DNA of 64,000 nucleotides from Sphingopyxis sp. BE259 (GCF_031457495.1 NZ_JAVDWM010000001.1:1290001-1354000), one strand, 5' to 3'. Counted from the stretch's first letter, positions 34,257-43,331 are shown. Program-made: numbers and translations. The notes: generated from the sequence alone by a model not told the origin.

Positions 34257-35621
34257 TTATGGCAGCACCGGCCCCCAGCTGGGGTCCGATCCATCCTGCG
34301 GGGTCGGCAGACGGCGCAGATTGACGCCGGTCAGATCGACCTGCCACAGGCTCGACTTGCCCTCGCGCCCCGGGCTGGTACGGAAAAACTGGATGACGCG
34401 GCCGTTCGGCGACCAGGTCGGCGCCTCGTCCTGCCAGCTGTTGGTCAGCATCCGCGCGCCGCCGCCCGACGGCGTCATGACGCCGATACGGAATTCGCCG
34501 CCGCCCATGCGGGTGAAGGCGATCAGGTCGCCGCGCGGCGACCATTCGGGGGTCGCGGCGCGGCCGCCGCCAAAGCTGATCCGTTGCTGGTTCGATCCGT
34601 CGATGTTCATCGTATAGATTTGCTGACTGCCCGACCGGTCGCTTTCGAACACGATCTTGCGGCCGTCGGGCGAAAAGCTGCCGCCGACGTCGATGCCCGG
34701 CGTGCTGGTCAGCCGCACCGGGGTGCCACCATTGGCCGAGATACGATAGATGTCGGTGTTGCCGCCGACCGCCATCGAATAAAGGATCTGCGATCCATCG
34801 GGCGACCAGCGCGGCGCGAAGGTCGCATTGCCGCTTTCGGTGACCAGCTTCTGCGACCCCGCTGCGATGTCGTAGATGAACACGCGGACGCGGTTGTTCA
34901 AATAGCTGACGTATACGATCTTTTTGTAATCGGGCGAGAATCGCGGCGAAATGGCGAGCGACTGGCCGTTGGTGATGAAGCGGTGGTTGCCGCCGTCGCT
35001 GTCCATGATCGCAAGGCGTTTGATGCGGTTCCCCTTGGGGCCGCTTTCGGCGATATAGGCGACACGGCTGTCAAAGAAGGGCGCCTCGCCCGACAGGCGC
35101 GAATAGATGGCGTCCGCGCATTTGTGCGCGGCACGGCGCCAGTCGCCGGGCTGAATCTCGAACCCCTTGCGGACCAGCTCGCTACCGAGCGCGGTATCAT
35201 AGAGATAACAGCCGACGACCAGTCCGCCGGTGCCGCTGGCATCGACAAAACCGTGAACGACATTTTCGGCGTTGCGCGCCTGCCAGTCGGCAAAGCGCGG
35301 CGCCTGAACTTCGGCGCGGGTGACGGCGCGGACGCCATTGGGTCCGAAAGGATCATACAGGCCGCTGCGTTCAAGGTCGGCGGCGATGACTTCGGCGATC
35401 TGGCGGCCCAGCGTGTCGGTGCGCAGGCCCGCAACGGTCTGCACCGACGAGGTTGCCAGCGACGGGATGGCGATGACGGTGCGTTCGTTCGACAGCTCGC
35501 CTTCCACAGTCTCGCTCAAACGTGGTCCTGCAGGTGCCACGGGGTCAGCCGTTTGTGCAAAGAGTGGGCTGGATACCTGTAGGGCAACGCCCAAGCTGAG
35601 AAGAAGAATTGTCTTGGTCAT
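34257..35621 (-). CDS. tolB: Tol-Pal system protein TolB
   Basis: A 454-residue periplasmic protein: signal peptide (KTILLLSLGVALQVSSPLFAQ), a two-lobed N-terminal domain (about 25-170), and a six-bladed beta-propeller with repeated DGxxI-x-F/Y-S motifs (SPDGSQILYSMAVGGNTDIY, SPDGRKIVFESDRSGSQQIY). It couples TolA and Pal. ATG 35621 has AGAGG 5 nt upstream; a GTG three bases earlier is less well spaced and overlaps the tolA stop. Confidence 0.97.
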   Translation of the reverse strand: MTKTILLLSLGVALQVSSPLFAQTADPVAPAGPRLSETVEGELSNERTVIAIPSLATSSVQTVAGLRTDTLGRQIAEVIAADLERSGLYDPFGPNGVRAVTRAEVQAPRFADWQARNAENVVHGFVDASGTGGLVVGCYLYDTALGSELVRKGFEIQPGDWRRAAHKCADAIYSRLSGEAPFFDSRVAYIAESGPKGNRIKRLAIMDSDGGNHRFITNGQSLAISPRFSPDYKKIVYVSYLNNRVRVFIYDIAAGSQKLVTESGNATFAPRWSPDGSQILYSMAVGGNTDIYRISANGGTPVRLTSTPGIDVGGSFSPDGRKIVFESDRSGSQQIYTMNIDGSNQQRISFGGGRAATPEWSPRGDLIAFTRMGGGEFRIGVMTPSGGGARMLTNSWQDEAPTWSPNGRVIQFFRTSPGREGKSSLWQVDLTGVNLRRLPTPQDGSDPSWGPVLP

Positions 35622-35623
35622 CA

Positions 35624-36445
35624 CTACCTCTTGAAGAAAGTTAAGTCGGATTCTTGCCAGAAACTGTAGCCTTCTTCCGAAAGATCAAAAGGCGAGGCGA
35701 GTTCGATTGCTCGCTTTGCACACTCCTGATGGCGGGCGACTTGGGGTTTGTTACTGTCATTTTGGCCCGTAGTCGTTACGCTTGTGAAACCGGCCAACTT
35801 TCCAGCCCGCGTAAGCGTGAATTCAATTTTAGTGACGAGTTCGCTCACATCGACGCCGGTTACAGAGCATCTGTTCCAGTATGGGCGAACCTTTGCGTTG
35901 ATCGAAGCTCTGATTTCGCTTTGAGTTTGAGCGCCAACCGCCGCAGCAGGGGCGCCCTTGCTCGCGGGTGCTTTGGGCTGCGATTTCGACAGGCCTTCGG
36001 CGATGCCGTCGAGGCGCCCGGTGGGGCGCGCCGGGCGATCTTTGGCCGGGGCTGCCTTGGGCGCGGCCTTGGGCTGCGCCTTGGCGGCGGCGGGCGGGGT
36101 CTGTTTCGGCTGCGCCTTCGGCTGAGCGACCTGCTTCGGGGTTGGCGCAGGCGTCGGGCGGACGATCGGTTCGGGCAGCGGCGGCGCAGGCATCGGTTCG
36201 GGCGCGGTGATGTCGACCGCTTCCTCTTCGCCCAGCCGCGCCGCGGGGGGCGTTTCGCTGATCACCGGCGCGGTCGATTGCACCGCGGTTTCGGCGATCA
36301 GGTCGACCTCCATCGGCGGGTTGTCGAAACGCCGTTCGCCCGCGGTCCATTGCACCGACAGCAGGCCGATGATGACGACATGCGCCGCCACCGCGATGGC
36401 AAAGCCGCGTCCTTCTTTCCCCCTCACTGCCCGTGTTGCGGCCAT
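35624..36445 (-). CDS. tolA: TolA-like energy-transducing protein
   Basis: A 273-residue protein: one N-terminal membrane helix (FAIAVAAHVVIIGLLSVQW, about residues 14-32), a long Pro/Ala/Lys-rich periplasmic spacer (about 65-165), and a TonB/TolA C-terminal domain (about 180-273, IRASINAKVRPYWNRC ... FTLTRAGKLAGF). Position between tolR and tolB secures the name. It connects the TolQR motor to TolB/Pal. Unusual feature: the codons for the C-terminal domain (about 35627-35940) are only about 51% GC by hand count, against about two thirds in the spacer and neighbours. Confidence 0.93.
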   Translation of the reverse strand: MAATRAVRGKEGRGFAIAVAAHVVIIGLLSVQWTAGERRFDNPPMEVDLIAETAVQSTAPVISETPPAARLGEEEAVDITAPEPMPAPPLPEPIVRPTPAPTPKQVAQPKAQPKQTPPAAAKAQPKAAPKAAPAKDRPARPTGRLDGIAEGLSKSQPKAPASKGAPAAAVGAQTQSEIRASINAKVRPYWNRCSVTGVDVSELVTKIEFTLTRAGKLAGFTSVTTTGQNDSNKPQVARHQECAKRAIELASPFDLSEEGYSFWQESDLTFFKR

Positions 36446-36454
36446 GCTGTGACC

Positions 36455-36973
36455 CTATTGCCCAGTTTCTGAACCGTCGGTGACCGCGGCTTCGGCAGGC
36501 TGTGCGCTGTCGGCGCCGCCCTCTGCGCCGGTGGTCACTAGCGAAATGCGTGTCAGCCCGGCGCGGTTCAGTTCGCCCATGATGCGCATGACACGGCCAT
36601 AATCGAGCCCCTTATCCGCCCGCAGCATGATCTGGCGCGGCTTGTCCGCGCCCTGCCGCTCGCGCACGATGGCGTCGAGCCGCGCCGGAAGTTCGGCTTC
36701 GGGCACCACCTCCTCGCCGATATACAGCGTGTCGTCGGCGTTGATCGACAGTTGTACCGGTTCCTGCTCCTCGGTCTCGACCGGCTTGGCGCGGCTTTCG
36801 GGCAGGTCGATCGGCACGGCGGAGGCGAGCAAGGGCGCGGTGATCATGAATATGATCAGCAGCACCAGCATCACATCGACCAGCGGGGTGACGTTGATGT
36901 CGGCGATCGGCGCGCGGCGATGGCCGCGACCGCGCCGTCCGCCGATGCCGCCCGAGGGACCGGTCATGCCCAT
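36455..36973 (-). CDS. tolR: Tol-Pal system protein TolR (ExbD family)
   Basis: A 172-residue protein with a cytoplasmic Arg/Gly N-terminus, the membrane helix INVTPLVDVMLVLLIIFMI carrying the essential Asp, and a periplasmic domain with IMLRADKGLDYGRVMRIMGEL. It forms the proton-driven motor with TolQ. ATG 36973 overlaps the tolQ stop (TGATG). The acidic C-terminal tail (about 25 residues) is extra. Confidence 0.95.
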   Translation of the reverse strand: MGMTGPSGGIGGRRGRGHRRAPIADINVTPLVDVMLVLLIIFMITAPLLASAVPIDLPESRAKPVETEEQEPVQLSINADDTLYIGEEVVPEAELPARLDAIVRERQGADKPRQIMLRADKGLDYGRVMRIMGELNRAGLTRISLVTTGAEGGADSAQPAEAAVTDGSETGQ

Positions 36974-37671
36974 CAGGCCTCGACCTCCAACTCGCGGCTA
37001 AAGGTCGCGTGCAGCCCGTCGGCGAAGCGGCCGAGCCGCGATTCGAGCCGGTTCAGCCGCTGCGAAAAGGCGTTGTAGGCGATCACCGCCGGGATCGCCG
37101 CGAACAGCCCGATCGCGGTCGCGAATAAGGCTTCGGCGATGCCCGGCGCGACGACGGCGAGGCTGCTGTTATTCTCGGCCGCAATTGCGGTGAAGCTGCG
37201 CATGATGCCCCACACGGTGCCGAACAGCCCGACGAAGGGCGCGACCGAACCGATGGTGGCCAGCGTACCGATCTTTTCGGCAAGGCGATCGACTTCGCCC
37301 GCGACCGCGCTGTTCATCGCGATGCCGAGGCGTTCGCGCGTGCCGTCGCGATCGACATTTTTGGTCTTGGTTGACCGGCGCCATTCGCTGATCCCGGCGC
37401 CGAGCACCTTGGCGCTCGGCAATTCCTCGCTGCCATTTTTGTCGAAAAATTTGTCGATATTGTCGGCGCGCCAGAAATCGCGTTCGAAGTTTTCGGACGC
37501 CCGCATCAATTTGCTGACACTGCGGCCGTGGGTGAAGATCACCTTCCAGACATAGATCGACGCCAGCAACAATCCGATCATCACCGCTTTCACGATGATA
37601 TCGGCCTGCAGGAACAGCGCGACCGGGGACAGGGTCGCCGCGTCGGCGGCCAGCGAGATATTGTCTAGCAA
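36973..37671 (-). CDS. tolQ: Tol-Pal system protein TolQ (ExbB family)
   Basis: A 232-residue protein with three membrane helices. The family block is IGTLATIGSVAPFVGLFGTVWGIMRSF and the last helix region GIAEALFATAIGLFAAIPAVIAYN. It is the stator of the Tol motor. The start codon is TTG at 37671, supported by GGAGAG 8 nt upstream. It overlaps the ybgC stop by seven bases. No ATG is available at the expected N-terminus. Confidence 0.95.
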   Translation of the reverse strand: MLDNISLAADAATLSPVALFLQADIIVKAVMIGLLLASIYVWKVIFTHGRSVSKLMRASENFERDFWRADNIDKFFDKNGSEELPSAKVLGAGISEWRRSTKTKNVDRDGTRERLGIAMNSAVAGEVDRLAEKIGTLATIGSVAPFVGLFGTVWGIMRSFTAIAAENNSSLAVVAPGIAEALFATAIGLFAAIPAVIAYNAFSQRLNRLESRLGRFADGLHATFSRELEVEA

Positions 37672-38144
37672 GGGAAAGTCTCTCCATTCATGATGGCGGT
37701 AAAGCGGTCGGCCCAGCCCGTCGGCTGACGGCGCGGGCGGCCGGTGGGCGACAGAAAGGCGGCGGTGACCCGACCGTCGGTCAATGTCTCGCCGGTTAAC
37801 GTGTCAGTTCCGCGAAGGATGCGCTGCGCGATGATCACGCTGGCGCCGCGCACCGCCTGAACCGTGCTGACGACGAGCAGATCGTCGTCGAGCCGCGCGG
37901 GGCGTTGGTATTTGATCGTCAGGTCGGTGACCGCCCAGCTGCCCTCGCCCGCGTCCATCGCGGCGCGCTGGTCGATGCCCGCGATCCGCAGCATGTCCGA
38001 CCGCGCGCGCTCCATATAGCGCAGGTAATTGGCGTGATAGACGATGCCCGACAGGTCGGTATCCTCGAAATAGACGCGCGCCCGATACTGATGCGCTGCC
38101 CCGACAAAGGCGCCGGGAACGAAGGGGGGCGGGGCGTTTACCAT
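37665..38144 (-). CDS. ybgC: Tol-Pal-associated acyl-CoA thioesterase
   Basis: A 159-residue hot-dog-fold thioesterase with the 4-hydroxybenzoyl-CoA thioesterase motif VYFEDTDLSGIVYHANYLRYMERARSD, whose Asp is catalytic. YbgC hydrolyses short-chain acyl-CoA or acyl-ACP and is the usual first gene of tol-pal operons. The start is chosen at ATG 38144 (MVNAPPPFVPG); ATG 38180 is in frame and possible but its AGGGG is only 1 nt away. Confidence 0.93.
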   Translation of the reverse strand: MVNAPPPFVPGAFVGAAHQYRARVYFEDTDLSGIVYHANYLRYMERARSDMLRIAGIDQRAAMDAGEGSWAVTDLTIKYQRPARLDDDLLVVSTVQAVRGASVIIAQRILRGTDTLTGETLTDGRVTAAFLSPTGRPRRQPTGWADRFTAIMNGETFPC

Positions 38145-38262
38145 GGGATTGATCGATAGCGGCCCTTCGACTCGTCGCATACCCCTGATCAACGGTTCGT
38201 CGCAGATGGGGGCCGTTTGGTGGGAGATGATGGGGGGAATCCGCTATATTTTTGTAGCCCGT

Positions 38263-38498
38263 GCCCCTGCGGAGGCAGGGGGCCATCACCGGACGCTTCG
38301 TTGCTGAGCTGCGTCTGCTTTAAGGATTGATGAGGTCAGGTCATCTCACTCGTCATTGCGAGCGAAGCGAAGCAATCCAGGGCGGTTTACGCTACTCTGG
38401 ATTGCCGCGTCGCCTTCGGCTCCTCGCAATGACGATCCTGATTGAAGTCGTGCTGCGTTTGTGTGACGTCCGGTGATGGGCCCCTGCCTCCGCAGGGG
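38263..38498. repeat. Outer inverted repeat, 33-bp arms, enclosing a second repeat
   Basis: The arms at 38263-38295 and 38466-38498 are reverse complements with one mismatch. They enclose a different palindromic element (38351-38434). The structure fills most of the gap between ruvB and the tol operon; only 38145-38262 remains for the tol promoter, in which I see no clear site. Confidence 0.85.
38351..38434. repeat. Inner palindromic repeat, same family as 59307-59382
   Basis: It begins CGTCATTGCGAGCGAAGCGA and ends with the diverged complement (CTCGCAATGACG). The left arm is identical to the left arm at 59307; the right arm here has drifted. Confidence 0.85.
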
Positions 38499-38503
38499 CG
38501 CGG

Positions 38504-39526
38504 TCACTTGCCGTTGTCGAACAAACCGTCCTGCGATCCCGCGGGGGGATTGATCCCCAGATGCTTCCACGCGCTGGCATTCAGCATCCGCCCGCGCGCG
38601 GTGCGCGCGATCAGGCCGACCTGAAGGAGATAGGGTTCGATCACATCCTCGATCGTGTCGCGCGGTTCGGACAATCCCGCCGCCATCGTCTCGACCCCGA
38701 CCGGGCCGCCGCGGTAAATATCGGCGATCATCGTCAGGTAGCGCCGGTCCATCGCGTCGAGCCCCAGCGCGTCGACTTCCAGCCGGTTGAGCGCGGCGTC
38801 GGCGGCTTTCGCATCGACGATCGCGTGACCCGCGACGGTCGCGAAATCGCGCACCCGCCGCAGCAGCCGCCCGGCGATGCGCGGGGTGCCGCGCGAGCGT
38901 TTGGCAATCTCCAGCGCGCCGTCGGCGGCGATCGGCAGCGACAGCAGCCGCGCGGCGCGGGTGATCACCTGCTCCAGCTCGCCATGGGTGTAGAAATTGA
39001 GCCGCACCGGGATGCCGAAACGGTCGCGCAGCGGTGTCGTCAGCAGCCCCTGCCGCGTCGTTGCGCCGACGAGGGTGAATTTGGGCAGGTCGATGCGGAC
39101 GCTTCGCGCCGACGGCCCTTCACCGATCATGATGTCGAGCGCGCGGTCCTCCATCGCGGGGTAGAGGATTTCCTCGACCGCGGGCGACAGCCGGTGGATT
39201 TCGTCGATGAACAGCACGTCGCCGTCCTCGAGATTGGTGAGCAGCGCGGCAAGGTCGCCCGCCTTGGCAATCACCGGGCCACTTGTCGACCGGAAACCGA
39301 CGCCGAGCTCGCGCGCGACGATCTGCGCCAGCGTCGTCTTACCGAGCCCCGGCGGGCCGTAGAAGAGGACATGGTCGAGCGCATCGGAGCGCGACTTGGC
39401 CGCCTCGATAAAGATCCGCAGATTCTCGCGCGCCGCAGCCTGGCCGACGAACTCGGCGAGCGTTTTGGGGCGCAGCGCGGCGTCGGCGTCTTCGGGGGTA
39501 CGGATGGGGGTGGTGAGGTCGGTCAA
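38504..39526 (-). CDS. ruvB: Holliday junction branch migration helicase RuvB
   Basis: A 340-residue AAA+ motor. Walker A is [13 protein letters not shown] and Walker B is [10 protein letters not shown]. Sensor 1 is [20 protein letters not shown], and the C-terminal winged helix includes [20 protein letters not shown]. It drives branch migration with RuvA. It is separated from ruvA by three unrelated genes, all on the same strand and nearly gapless. Confidence 0.98.
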   Translation of the reverse strand: MTDLTTPIRTPEDADAALRPKTLAEFVGQAAARENLRIFIEAAKSRSDALDHVLFYGPPGLGKTTLAQIVARELGVGFRSTSGPVIAKAGDLAALLTNLEDGDVLFIDEIHRLSPAVEEILYPAMEDRALDIMIGEGPSARSVRIDLPKFTLVGATTRQGLLTTPLRDRFGIPVRLNFYTHGELEQVITRAARLLSLPIAADGALEIAKRSRGTPRIAGRLLRRVRDFATVAGHAIVDAKAADAALNRLEVDALGLDAMDRRYLTMIADIYRGGPVGVETMAAGLSEPRDTIEDVIEPYLLQVGLIARTARGRMLNASAWKHLGINPPAGSQDGLFDNGK

Positions 39527-39527
39527 G

Positions 39528-40262
39528 TCAGCATCCCAGTTGCGCTGCCAACGCGGTCAGGCTGTCGGCGCTATACGCCCAATCCTGCGCCGCGTCGGCA
39601 TCGGGTGCGCGGGCGCCGCCATATTCCATGGGGCGGTGGATATAGGCGGTCATCAGCCCGCAACCCCGCGCGGCGGCGAGATCGCTGTGGTGCGAGGCGA
39701 CGAGGCAAAGCTCGTGCGGCGCGAGCCCCAGCGCATCGGCGGTCGCAAGATAAGCCGCGGGTTGTGGTTTGTACGCGCGGGCATATTCGGCGCCGAGGAT
39801 GGCGTCCCATATGATCCCGGCGCGGCGTGCCATATCGATCATCAGCGACACATTGCCATTCGACAGCGTGACGACGGGAAAGGCGGTGCGCAGCCGCGCG
39901 ATCCCCGCAACGCTGTCGGGCCAGGGATCGAGCCGGTGCCAGGCGTCGGTCCAGTCGGCGAGCAGCGTCTGGTCGAGCGCGGCGGGGTCGATGCCCTGCG
40001 CGTCGAGCACGGCACCCAGCATCTCGCGGTGCAGGATGTCGAGTTTGACGAAGCCGCGCTGCCCGCCGCTGACCGCCGCCATCGCGGGCAGGTAGCGGCG
40101 GCGCCACTGGTCGGCGAAATCATGCGGGTCGATGTCGCTGCGATCGATCTTAGCAAGGAACGTCGCGGATTCGCGGGCGATGCTGCTGCGCCAGTCGACG
40201 ACGGTGCCGAACACGTCGAAGGCGAGAGCTTTGGGGCGGCGGGCGGCGGCGGGCTCAGTCAT
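39528..40262 (-). CDS. Haloacid dehalogenase type II (HAD superfamily)
   Basis: A 244-residue HAD hydrolase. Motif I is [14 protein letters not shown] (nucleophilic Asp plus the Arg used by L-2-haloacid dehalogenases), motif [10 protein letters not shown], motif III Lys in [11 protein letters not shown], and motif [21 protein letters not shown]. The WRSS and SNGN motifs point to the (S)-2-haloacid dehalogenase subgroup, which removes halide from 2-haloalkanoic acids; other members are phosphatases, so the activity needs testing. One base separates its stop from ruvB, and it overlaps the GFA gene by eight bases. Confidence 0.85.
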   Translation of the reverse strand: MTEPAAARRPKALAFDVFGTVVDWRSSIARESATFLAKIDRSDIDPHDFADQWRRRYLPAMAAVSGGQRGFVKLDILHREMLGAVLDAQGIDPAALDQTLLADWTDAWHRLDPWPDSVAGIARLRTAFPVVTLSNGNVSLMIDMARRAGIIWDAILGAEYARAYKPQPAAYLATADALGLAPHELCLVASHHSDLAAARGCGLMTAYIHRPMEYGGARAPDADAAQDWAYSADSLTALAAQLGC

Positions 40263-40686
40263 AATGTTCTATTGCATCGCCCGTGATCGAAACCCAAGGC
40301 TCCATGCGGTCCTCGTACACCGAATAGTCGGGGGTAAAGCCGTGACCGGGCGCGAAATTGCCGAGCGGAATGGCATAGGCGTCATGATAGGGCCGCGCGC
40401 GGTACCAGACGCCTGAACCGCAGGTGCCGCAAAAGCAGAAGTCGGCGGGGTTGCCGCTGGCGCCGGTACATTGCCACATGCGCGCCTTGTCCTCACCCTC
40501 GATGCGGACCTGTTCGGCGGGGAAGCGGACCTGCGCGGCAAAGGCGCTGCCGCTGCGCGCCTTGCACTCGCGGCAATGGCACGCCGACACGCGGATCGGC
40601 TCGCCGGTGCAGGCGACGCGGATTTCGCCGCAGCGGCAGGATGCGTGGCGGGTGGGGGTCGTGATATTCGGCGCTTCAGTCTCCAT
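40255..40686 (-). CDS. GFA-family zinc-binding protein
   Basis: A 143-residue protein with the GFA (glutathione-dependent formaldehyde-activating enzyme-like) cysteine pattern: CRCGEIRVAC, then CHCRECK, and CFCGTCGSGVWYR. It binds two zinc ions in this family. True formaldehyde activation has been shown for few members, so only the fold is claimed. It overlaps the small membrane protein gene by 11 bp and the dehalogenase gene by eight. Confidence 0.88.
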   Translation of the reverse strand: METEAPNITTPTRHASCRCGEIRVACTGEPIRVSACHCRECKARSGSAFAAQVRFPAEQVRIEGEDKARMWQCTGASGNPADFCFCGTCGSGVWYRARPYHDAYAIPLGNFAPGHGFTPDYSVYEDRMEPWVSITGDAIEHYD

Positions 40687-41134
40687 CCGTCACCCGCCCT
40701 GATCGCCTGGCTTTAGTGGTATCGCTGCCGCACCCACAGCAAATCCGAGCTGGCCAGAAAGAATGGCGGGCGCTTTCCAGTTCAAACCCTTGTGCGGGCA
40801 TTTTGTCGAACACCGACTGACCGCATTCGGGACAGGCTTTGGAAGAGAGAAGAGACCCAAGCCACTCGCAAAAAGGTGGAGTATCGGTGCCTGGACTCCA
40901 GCGACCCGCAGCGACCACGATCCCGACAAGGAAAATCCACGCGGGAGGTAGCTCGTTGTCGATCCCATTTGTTGCTGCAAACAGGGCGGAAATGGCGCCC
41001 AAAATCCACCAAATCACCATGCCACCGCCAAACAGCCCCAAGACACGCATCGCCAGCCATACAGGGTAGGGGGCAAGGCCTAACCCCAATTGGCGTGTAT
41101 CTCGTGGGGCGTCGCGCGGAGGTTGGTCGTCCAT
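40676..41134 (-). CDS. Hypothetical membrane protein with zinc-ribbon-like cysteines
   Basis: 152 residues, no family recognised. Two hydrophobic segments (about residues 28-52, VLGLFGGGMVIWWILGAI, and 63-78, PPAWIFLVGIVVAAG) are followed by a soluble region with CPECGQS at about residue 95 and CCGCGSD near residue 134, a plausible zinc ribbon. The start codon overlaps the ruvA stop (TAATG), which supports a real, coupled gene. GC content is slightly below its neighbours. Confidence 0.6.
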   Translation of the reverse strand: MDDQPPRDAPRDTRQLGLGLAPYPVWLAMRVLGLFGGGMVIWWILGAISALFAATNGIDNELPPAWIFLVGIVVAAGRWSPGTDTPPFCEWLGSLLSSKACPECGQSVFDKMPAQGFELESARHSFWPARICCGCGSDTTKARRSGRVTDGD

Positions 41135-41736
41135 TACTTTGCCGCTTTCTTGAGCGCCACGCGGACCAAGGCATCGAGGCTCGCATCCGCGCCCAGCTCT
41201 TCGCTCGCCGCCGCAACCGCGGCGCTCGCTTCGCCGGGTTTGAAGCCGAGGCCGGTGAGGGCGGTGACGGCGTCGGCGAGGGGGCCGGGGGTGGTGGCCA
41301 CGTAGGAGGCGCTGCTGCCCGATATGCCGCCGAGCGCGCCGGCCTTGTCCTTCAGTTCATGCGTGATCCGCTGCGCCAGCTTTGGGCCGACGCCGTTCGC
41401 GCGCGCGATCATCGCGCTGTCGCCGCTGGCCAGCGCGCGTTGGAGGTCGGTGATTTCGAGCGCCGAGAGGATCGCGAGCGCAACTTTCGCACCGACGCCC
41501 TGGACGCTGGTGAGCAGGCGGAACCAGTCGCGTTCCTCGGCCTTGGCAAAGCCGAGCAGGCGCAGGAAATCCTCGCCGACCAGCATCTCGGTGTGGATTG
41601 TCACGTCGCCGCCGGTGGGGCCGAGCGCGTCGAGGGTGCGCGCCGATGCCTCGACCAGATAACCGACGCCGCCGACGTCGATCACCGCATGGCCTGCGCC
41701 GCTGGAGTCGAGCCGTCCGGTGAGTTTTGCGATCAT
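41134..41736 (-). CDS. ruvA: Holliday junction DNA helicase subunit RuvA
   Basis: A 200-residue protein: OB domain ([26 protein letters not shown]), the tandem HhH region with [17 protein letters not shown] and [21 protein letters not shown], a flexible linker, and the RuvB-binding C-terminal domain ([19 protein letters not shown]). It binds four-way junctions. The 203 bp upstream to ruvC contain no recognised gene. Confidence 0.97.
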   Translation of the reverse strand: MIAKLTGRLDSSGAGHAVIDVGGVGYLVEASARTLDALGPTGGDVTIHTEMLVGEDFLRLLGFAKAEERDWFRLLTSVQGVGAKVALAILSALEITDLQRALASGDSAMIARANGVGPKLAQRITHELKDKAGALGGISGSSASYVATTPGPLADAVTALTGLGFKPGEASAAVAAASEELGADASLDALVRVALKKAAK

Positions 41737-41939
41737 GCGCCCGTGCTAGCGTGATGAGAACGAAAAGGGAATCAATTTCCCGCCGCCACCTGCTTCGTGA
41801 CCTTCGAATAGGCCTTTCCTACATTATCCGGCTGTGTCAGCCTTCATGGGTCTTTTCAGGCTCGGGATACGGCCGGACGAGTCGGGCGCCTCATGGGGCC
41901 AAGGGAACGTCGTTGGGCTGAACTTTCCTGAACTTTGAA

Positions 41940-42419
41940 CTATCGTGATGTCAAGCTGCGGTGGTTCGCGTGGCATATCGCGACCGCCAGCGCATCCGCG
42001 GCGTCCGGCCCCGCGACCTTTGCGCCGGGGAGCAACACGCGCAGCATCGCCTGCACCTGTTCCTTTGCCGCGGTGCCGGTGCCGACGATCGCTTTCTTCA
42101 CCAGTCGGGGGGCATATTCGCCGACCGTCAGCCCTGCGTGCGCGCAGCCGAGCAGGACGACGCCGCGGGCGTGGGCGAGCTTCAACGTCGATTGCGGGTT
42201 GTCGTTGACGAACACCTCCTCGACTGCGGCGCTGACCGGCGCGTGATCGGCGATCACCGCCGTCAGCACGGTATCGAGATGCGCGAGACGGTCGGGCAAG
42301 GATGCCTTGGCGTCGGTCTTGATCTGGCCATTCGCGATATGGCTGATCCGGCTGCCCTCGACGCGGATCACGCCCCAGCCGGTGCAGCTGAGCGAGGGGT
42401 CGAGGCCGAGGATGATCAT
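41940..42419 (-). CDS. ruvC: Holliday junction endonuclease RuvC
   Basis: A 159-residue RNase H-fold resolvase with catalytic acidic residues in [17 protein letters not shown] (Asp7), [15 protein letters not shown] (Glu near 68) and the C-terminal [12 protein letters not shown] (two Asp). LGC(A)HAGL and [17 protein letters not shown] also match. It cuts Holliday junctions during recombination repair. It follows yebC in the usual order. Confidence 0.97.
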   Translation of the reverse strand: MIILGLDPSLSCTGWGVIRVEGSRISHIANGQIKTDAKASLPDRLAHLDTVLTAVIADHAPVSAAVEEVFVNDNPQSTLKLAHARGVVLLGCAHAGLTVGEYAPRLVKKAIVGTGTAAKEQVQAMLRVLLPGAKVAGPDAADALAVAICHANHRSLTSR

Positions 42420-42430
42420 GGGTTGCCGCT

Positions 42431-42500
42431 CGTGTCGAGCGTAGTCGAGACACCCCGAAGGCCAGCACGACCGATGGGCATCTCGACTTCGCTCGATGCG
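42431..42500. repeat. Imperfect inverted repeat between yebC and ruvC
   Basis: CGTGTCGAGCGTAGTCGAGA (42431-42450) and its diverged complement at about 42480-42500. It resembles another common sphingomonad intergenic repeat (GTCGAGCxxAGTCGAGA type). Confidence 0.65.
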
Positions 42501-42515
42501 AACGGGTTTTTGCGT

Positions 42516-43262
42516 TTAGCCAAGCTTTTCCATCACCGCGTCGGGGATCTCGTAATTGCCCCACACGGTCTGGACATCGTCATCGTCGTCGAGCGTGTCG
42601 ATCAGCTTGAACAGCGTCTGAGCGGTCGCTTCGTCGCTGATTTCGCTTTTCAGCGTCGGGCGCCATGCCAGCTTCACGCCTTCGGCTTCGCCGAGTTTCG
42701 CTTCGAGCGCCTTGGCAACTTCATGCAGGCCTTCGACTTCGGTCCAGATATCGTGACCGTCCTCGGACGATTCGACGTCGCTGGCGCCTGCGTCGAGCGC
42801 AGCTTCGAACACCGTGTCGGGGTCGCCCGCCTTGGCGGGATAGCTGATCAGCCCGAGCCGGTCGAAGCCATGGGATACGCTGCCCGACGTGCCGAGGTTG
42901 CCGCCGTTCTTGGCAAAGGCCGTGCGGACGTTGGTCGCGGTGCGGTTGCGGTTGTCGGTCAGCGCCTCGACGATCAATGAAACGCCGCCGGGGCCATAGC
43001 CTTCGTAACGGATTTCTTCGTAATTATCGCCGTCGCCGCCCGCCGCCTTGTCGATCGAACGCTGAATATTGTCCTTGGGCACCGACTGCGCCTTGGCGGC
43101 GTTGATCGCGGCGCGCAGGCGCGCATTCGCGTCGGGATCGGGCAGGCCCATTTTCGCCGCGACGGTGATTTCCCGCGATAGCTTGGAAAATAGCGAACTG
43201 CGCTTTTTGTCCTGCGCACCCTTGCGGTGCATGATGTTCTTGAATTTACTATGGCCGGCCAA
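42516..43262 (-). CDS. yebC: YebC/PmpR-family protein
   Basis: A 248-residue protein with the canonical N-terminus [20 protein letters not shown]. Family blocks are [41 protein letters not shown] and [17 protein letters not shown]. The start is TTG at 43262, which gives the family-standard MAGHSK; GGAGG lies just upstream. An ATG four codons earlier overlaps that ribosome binding site. YebC proteins are transcription factors (PmpR) in some bacteria and were recently linked to relief of ribosome stalling at proline runs. It heads yebC-ruvC-ruvA. Confidence 0.95.
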   Translation of the reverse strand: MAGHSKFKNIMHRKGAQDKKRSSLFSKLSREITVAAKMGLPDPDANARLRAAINAAKAQSVPKDNIQRSIDKAAGGDGDNYEEIRYEGYGPGGVSLIVEALTDNRNRTATNVRTAFAKNGGNLGTSGSVSHGFDRLGLISYPAKAGDPDTVFEAALDAGASDVESSEDGHDIWTEVEGLHEVAKALEAKLGEAEGVKLAWRPTLKSEISDEATAQTLFKLIDTLDDDDDVQTVWGNYEIPDAVMEKLG

Positions 43263-43331
43263 GCCACCCTCCATCGGTCAATTTGAAAGCTGGCGCCGCC
43301 CTACAGCGGCCGCCAACAAGAGACAACAGCG

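Noticed and set aside
38263..38498. Possible CRISPR-like array because of several repeated palindromes
   Set aside because: The repeats are two nested inverted elements, not regularly spaced direct repeats with unique spacers, and no cas genes are present.
40792..41754. Plus-strand frame of 320 codons opposite ruvA and the small membrane gene
   Set aside because: Antisense to ruvA, which has full family motifs; no ribosome binding site.
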